Positions 54,501 to 60,500 of a stretch of DNA of 64,000 nucleotides are shown here, piece by piece. How positions within the stretch are numbered: the first letter of the stretch is position 1; every line of letters starts with the position of its first letter. The stretch spans positions 64,965,159 to 65,029,158 of the forward strand of contig NC_044986.1 of the NCBI RefSeq assembly GCF_008728515.1, given 5' to 3'. The translations under genes were made by a program, and so were the position numbers. The notes below the pieces were generated by a model that saw nothing but the letters and a program-made list of their open reading frames with translations, did no database searches and had not been told where the DNA came from. The stretch is from Papio anubis (Eukaryota; Chordata; Mammalia; Primates; Cercopithecidae).

Positions 54501-57500
54501 CCGCCTCACAAATTGCTGGGATTACAGGCATGAGCCCACCACGCCCGGCCTATTTATTTATTGAGACAGTCTCCCTCGGTCACCCAGGCTGGAGTGCAGT
54601 GGCTCGATGTTGGCTCACTGCAACCTCCGCCTCCCGGGTTTGAGCTGTTGCCCTCCTTCAGCCTCCTGAGTAGCTGGAATTGCAGTTGCACGCCACCAAC
54701 CCCGGCTAATTTTTGTATTTTTAGTGGAGACAGGGTTTTCCCATGTTGACCAGTCTGATCTTGAACCTCCTGACCTCAGGTGATCCACTTGCCTTGGCCT
54801 CCCAAAATGCTGGGATTACAGGCATGAGCCATTTCACCTAGCCTGTATCATTATTTTAGAGCAGCTTTACAACATGTAGTTTAGTTTACAACATGTTAGT
54901 TTTCAAAACAATTGAAAACTTTTATCTCTAAGTGTGTAATTGCTTCACTCCTTAAAAATAGAATTTCCAACATAATTAATTTTGTAGTGCCCTGTAAAAA
55001 ATCATATCTAAAATTATTGTGTTTAATTATTTTATCTTATCAACATATCTTATGTTCTTTTGTTTTCTAAATTATATTGGAAAAATCAGTCATGCTTCTT
55101 TGAACCAGAAGGTCATTGTTCACCAGCTGGTAAGATGAAAATCAAGGAAGACTAGAGACCTTTGAGGATTACTGAGGCAATTATAAAACATAAAGTCCAT
55201 GCTTATTAGTTTTCATATAAAACATGTTATAAATATTAAAATATGTCCAAGTTGTTGGGATTTTTTTTTCCAATGTTAATTATTCCAATAAGCAGATGTC
55301 CTTAAAATTAGATGCTATATGACGTTATCTTTTTTTTAAGCAGTTGCCTGGCTGGGTGCAGTGGCTCATGCCTGTAATCGCAGCACTTTGGGAGGCTCAG
55401 GCAGGTGGATCACCTGAGGTCAGGAGTTTGAGACCAGCCTGGCCAACATGGTGAAACCCCATCTCTACTAAAAATACAGAAAATTAGTCAGGCTAGGTGA
55501 TAGGCTCCTGTAATCCCAGCTACTCAGGATGCTGAGGCAGGAGAATCTCTTGAACCCAGCAAGCAGAGGTTGTAGTGAGGCAAGATTGCGCCACTGCACT
55601 GCAGCCTGGGCAACAGAGTGAGACTCTGTCTCAAAAAATAAAAAAAGTAAGCAGTTGCCATAAATTGAAGTAATTCCTAATGGTGCCATCCTTGTAATAA
55701 TCACTTAATAAATAAATACATAGACTGGGCACAGTCACTACAGCACTTTGAGGGACTGAGGTGGGAGAATTGCATGAGCCCAGGAGTCTGAGGCCAGCCT
55801 GGGCAACATAGTGAAACTCCATCTCAATATGAAATAAAAAAGATTGGGCAATTAATGAAAAATAGGCTAAAATAAATTATAGTTATAATAAATTTGCATT
55901 ATCCTTTGTAATCAGAAAATGATCTGATTAAACTATTTTAGCAAATATATCGGATTTGCAAAGATGACACATTTAAGGGCTGTGGTCAGCCATTTCAAGT
56001 TTTAGCCCTTTTTTGGAGACGGAGTCTCACCCTGTCGCCCAGGCTGTAGTGCGAGGACATGATCTTGGCTCACTGCAACCTCCGCCTCCCAGATTCAAGT
56101 GATTCTCCTGCCTCAGCCTCCTGAGTAGCGCTGGGATTACAGGCGTGTGCCTCCACGCCCAGCTAATTTTTGTACTTTTAGTAGAGAGAGGTATCACCAT
56201 GTTGACCAGGCTAGTCTCGAATTCCTGACCTCGTAATCCACCTGCCTCAGCCTCCTAAAGTGCTGAGATTACAGGCGCAAGCCACCGCGTGGCCCGTTTT
56301 AGCCCTTTTTAAGAGTCTATTGAAAGCAATGGACTTTAGCCTTAGAAATCGGTACATAAGGCCGGGCGTGGTGGCTCACGCCTGTAATCCCAGCACTTTG
56401 GGAGGCCGAGGCGGGCGGATCACAAGGTCAGGAGATCGAGACCATGGTGAAACCCCGTCTCTACTAAAAATACAAAAAATGAGCCGGGCGCAGTGGCGGG
56501 CGCCTGTAGTTCCAGCTACTTGGGAGGCTGAGGCAGGAGAATGGCGTGAACCCAGGAGGCGGAGCTTGCAGTGAGCCAGGATCGCGCCACTGCACTCCAG
56601 CTTGGGGGACAGAGCGAGACTCCGTCTCAAAAAAAAAAAAAAAAAGAAATCGGTACATAAGCTGGGCGTGGTGGCTCACGCCTGTAATCCCAGCACTTTG
56701 GGAGGCCAAGACGGGCGGATCACGAAGTCAGGAGATCAAGACCATCCTGGCTAACACGGTGAAACCCCATCTCTACTAAAAATACAAAAAATTAGCCGGG
56801 CGTGGTGGCGGGCGCCTGTAGTCCCAGCTACTTGGGAGGCTGAGGCAGGAGAATGGCGTAAACCCGGGAGGCAGAGCTTACAGTGAGCCGAGATCGCGCC
56901 ACCGAACTCCAGCCTGGATGACAGAGCGAGGCTCCGTCTCAAAAAAAAAAGAAAAAGAAATCAGTCCATAAGGCCAGGTGCAGTGGCTCACACCTGTAAT
57001 CCCAGCACTTCAGCAGTCCAAGGCAAGCGGATCACCTGAGGTCAGGAGTTCAAGACCAGCCTGACCAACATGGACAAACCCCATCTCTACTGAAAATACA
57101 AAATTAGCTGGGTGTGGTGGCACATACGTGTAATCCCAGCTACTCAGGAGGCTGAGGCAGGAGAATCGCTTGAACCTGGGAGGCGAAGGTTGTTGTAAGC
57201 TGAGATCATGCCATTGCACTCTAGCCTGGGCAACAAGAGCAAAACTCTGTCTCAAAGAAAAAATAAATAGGTACATAAAAAATTTATAATATAGGCCGGG
57301 CACAGTGGCTTACGCCTTTAATCCTAGCACTTTGGTAGGCCGAGGCAGGCGGATCACGAAGCCAGGAGATCAAGACCATCCTGCCTAACACAGTGAAACC
57401 CCATCTCTACTAAAAATACAAAAAATTAGCTGGGTGTGGTGGCGGGCACCTGTGGTCCCAGCTACTGGGGAGGCTGAGGCAGGGGAATGGTGTGAACCCG

Positions 57501-60500
57501 GGAGGCAGAGCTTGCAGTGAGCCAAAACTGCGCCACTGCACTCCAGCCTCGGCAGCAGAGCAAGACTCTGTCTCAAAAAAAAAAAAAAAAAACAAAAACC
57601 CAAATTTATAATATATAGCAATAGCCTGTTACCTGGGGATGCTTGCGTAGTAGTAATAGATGTTCCCTATTGAGGGTTTAAAATTGTTTCCCTAATCCAG
57701 AATTTTCTTCTCCTAGATACCAATATGACTTATTTCCTCATTGCCTTCTGTTCACTTTTTAAATGTCACTTTATCAGAGAAGCCTTGTCTTACTATTCTC
57801 TCTTGTTATTCTGTAGGTGTTTATCCTGCTTGTTTTTCATATAATTTGATATTGATTTGGTTATTCCTTGTCTTAAAAACCGGGCAGCCCCAGAACCAGA
57901 ATCGGTTAACAGAGACTTCATGATTTGGTTATTTATTACTTCTCTCCACTGGCTGGATGATAGGAGAGGTTTTTATCAGCTTTCTTCAGTGCTGTGTCCC
58001 TAATGCCTAAAACAGGCCCTGTACATACCAGGCATTTGATGTAAAATTTATTGAGTAAATTAATAAGGTACACTTATCATGAAGATTAACAGTTGGTTGG
58101 CTTTGCGGGGTGGCTCACCACCTGTAATCACAGCACTTTGGGAGGCCGAGGCGGGTGGATCACCTGAGGTCAGGAGTTCGAGACCAGCCTGGCCAACATG
58201 GCGAAACTCCATCTCAACTGAAAATACAAAAATTAGCCGGGGTTGGTGGCACAAGCCTGTAATCTCAGCCACTCAGGAGAGTGAGGCAGGTGAATGGCTT
58301 GAACTCGGGAACCAAAGGTTGCTGTGAGCCCACATCACGCCACCGCACTCCAGTTTGGGTGACAGAGCAAGACTGTCAGGAAAAAAAAAAAAAAAAGATT
58401 AATGGTTGTGTTTAAAATTTGATAAGTGGCCGGGTGAGGTGGCTCACTCCTGTAATCCCAGCACTTTGGGAGGCTGAGGCGGACAGATCACAAGGTCAGG
58501 AGATCGAGACCATCCTGGCTAACACGGTAAAACCCCGTCTCTACTAAAAATACAAAAATATTAGCCGGGCATGGTGGCGGGCACCTGTAGTCCCAGCTAC
58601 TTGGGAGTCTGAGGCAGAAGAATGGTGTGAACCCAGGAGGTGGAGCTTACTGTGAGCCAAGATCGCACCACTGCACTCCAACTGGGTGACAGAGCGAGAC
58701 TCCATCTCAAAAAAAAAAGAGAAAAAAAAGGTTGATAAGTTTACATAATCATTATATGTGGCAAGTTTTTATTTGCTAAATTACTGTGCTAGCTTTATTG
58801 TTTCTGTTGAAATTTGGCTGGGTTCATGTTGATATCATTTATAGGTTTCATCGTTCACGGAACTTTTCAATGAAATGCTTCAAAGAGATTTTGGTGTCCG
58901 TATATACAAATCATTACTGTCTCTTCCTGAGAAAGAGGAAAAAAAGGAAAAGGATAAGAAAAGCAAAAAGATGAGAGAAAATATTAAAAAAAGAAGAAAG
59001 ATGATGAAACTGATGAGCCGAAACCCAAACGGAGAAAATCAGGTGATGATAAAGATAAAAAAGAAGATAGAGATGAAAGGAAGGTCTGTAATAACAACCC
59101 GGTTTAGAACTTTCAGTTAACTCTTCTAGGTTATAAAGGTTGATGTTGATTTCCATCAGAATATTAGATGTAAAAGTCAAACTGAAAGATTTTACTATAT
59201 TAGAAAATCAAGGCCAGGCGCGGTGGCTCAAGCCTGTAATCCCAGCACTTTGGGAGGCCGAGACGGGCGGATCACAAGGTCAGGAGATCGAGACCATCCT
59301 GGCTAACACGGCGAAACCCCGTCTCTACTAAAAACACAAAAAATTAGCCGGGCGAGGTGGCGGCGCCTGTGGTCCCAGCTACTCGGGAGCATGAGGCAGG
59401 AGAATGGCGGGAACCCGGGAGGCGGAGCTTGCAGTGAGCTGAGATCTGGCCACTGCACTCCAGCCTGGGCGACAGAGCGAGACTCCATCTCAAAAAAAAA
59501 AAAAAAAAAAAAAAATCAAGTCTTTGAGACCATCACGGCTAACATGGTGAAACCTCGTCTCTACTAAAGATGCAAAAAATTAGTCAGATATGATGGCACA
59601 TGCCTATAGTCCTAGCTGTTGGGGAGGTAGAGGCAGGAGAATCGCTTCAACCCGGGAGGTGGAGGTTGCAGTGAGCCAAGATCACACCACTGCACTCCAG
59701 CCTGGGTGACATAGCAAGACTCCATCTCAAAAAAAAAAGAAATTCAGATCTTCAAATTAAGCCAATATGAGCATCTATAGCTAGTTTTCTAATACTTTAT
59801 TCTTAAAATTTTTTTTCCCTTTTTTTGAGATGGAGTCTAGCTCCGTTGACCAGGCTTGCTGAAGTCTAGTGGTGTAATCTTTGCTCATTGCAACCTTTCC
59901 CTCCCAGGTTCAAGCAATTCTCCTTCCTCAGCCTCCCAAGTAGCTGAGACTACAGGTGCATGCCACCTTGCCTAGCTAATTTTTTTTTTTTTTTTTTTTT
60001 TTAAGTAGAGGCAGGTTTTCACCATGTTGGCCAGGCTGGTCTTGAACTCCTGACCTCAAGTGATCTGCCCACCTCAGCCTCCCAAAGTGCTGGGATTATA
60101 GATGTGAGCCACCACACCCAGCCTAATTATTACTCTTTTATAGTACGGACATAGTGGCTTGCTCCTATAATCCCAGCACATTGGGAGTCTGAGGAGGACA
60201 GATTGCTTGACTCTGGTAGTTTAAGACCATCCTGAACAACATGGTGAAACCCCCTCTCTACAAAAATTACAGAAATTAGCTGGACATGGTCATGTCCCTG
60301 AGGTCCCAGCTATTTGGGAGGGTGAGGCAGGAGGATTGCCTGAAACCAGGAGTTGGAGGCTGCAGTAAGCCCAGATTGTGCCACTACACTCCAGCCTGAG
60401 CAACAGAGTGAGGCTGTGTCTCAAAACAAACAAACAAACAAAATAGTAATTTACAATGTAAAACTTTTGAATAACTTTAGTGGATTTACTATTTTTCAGT

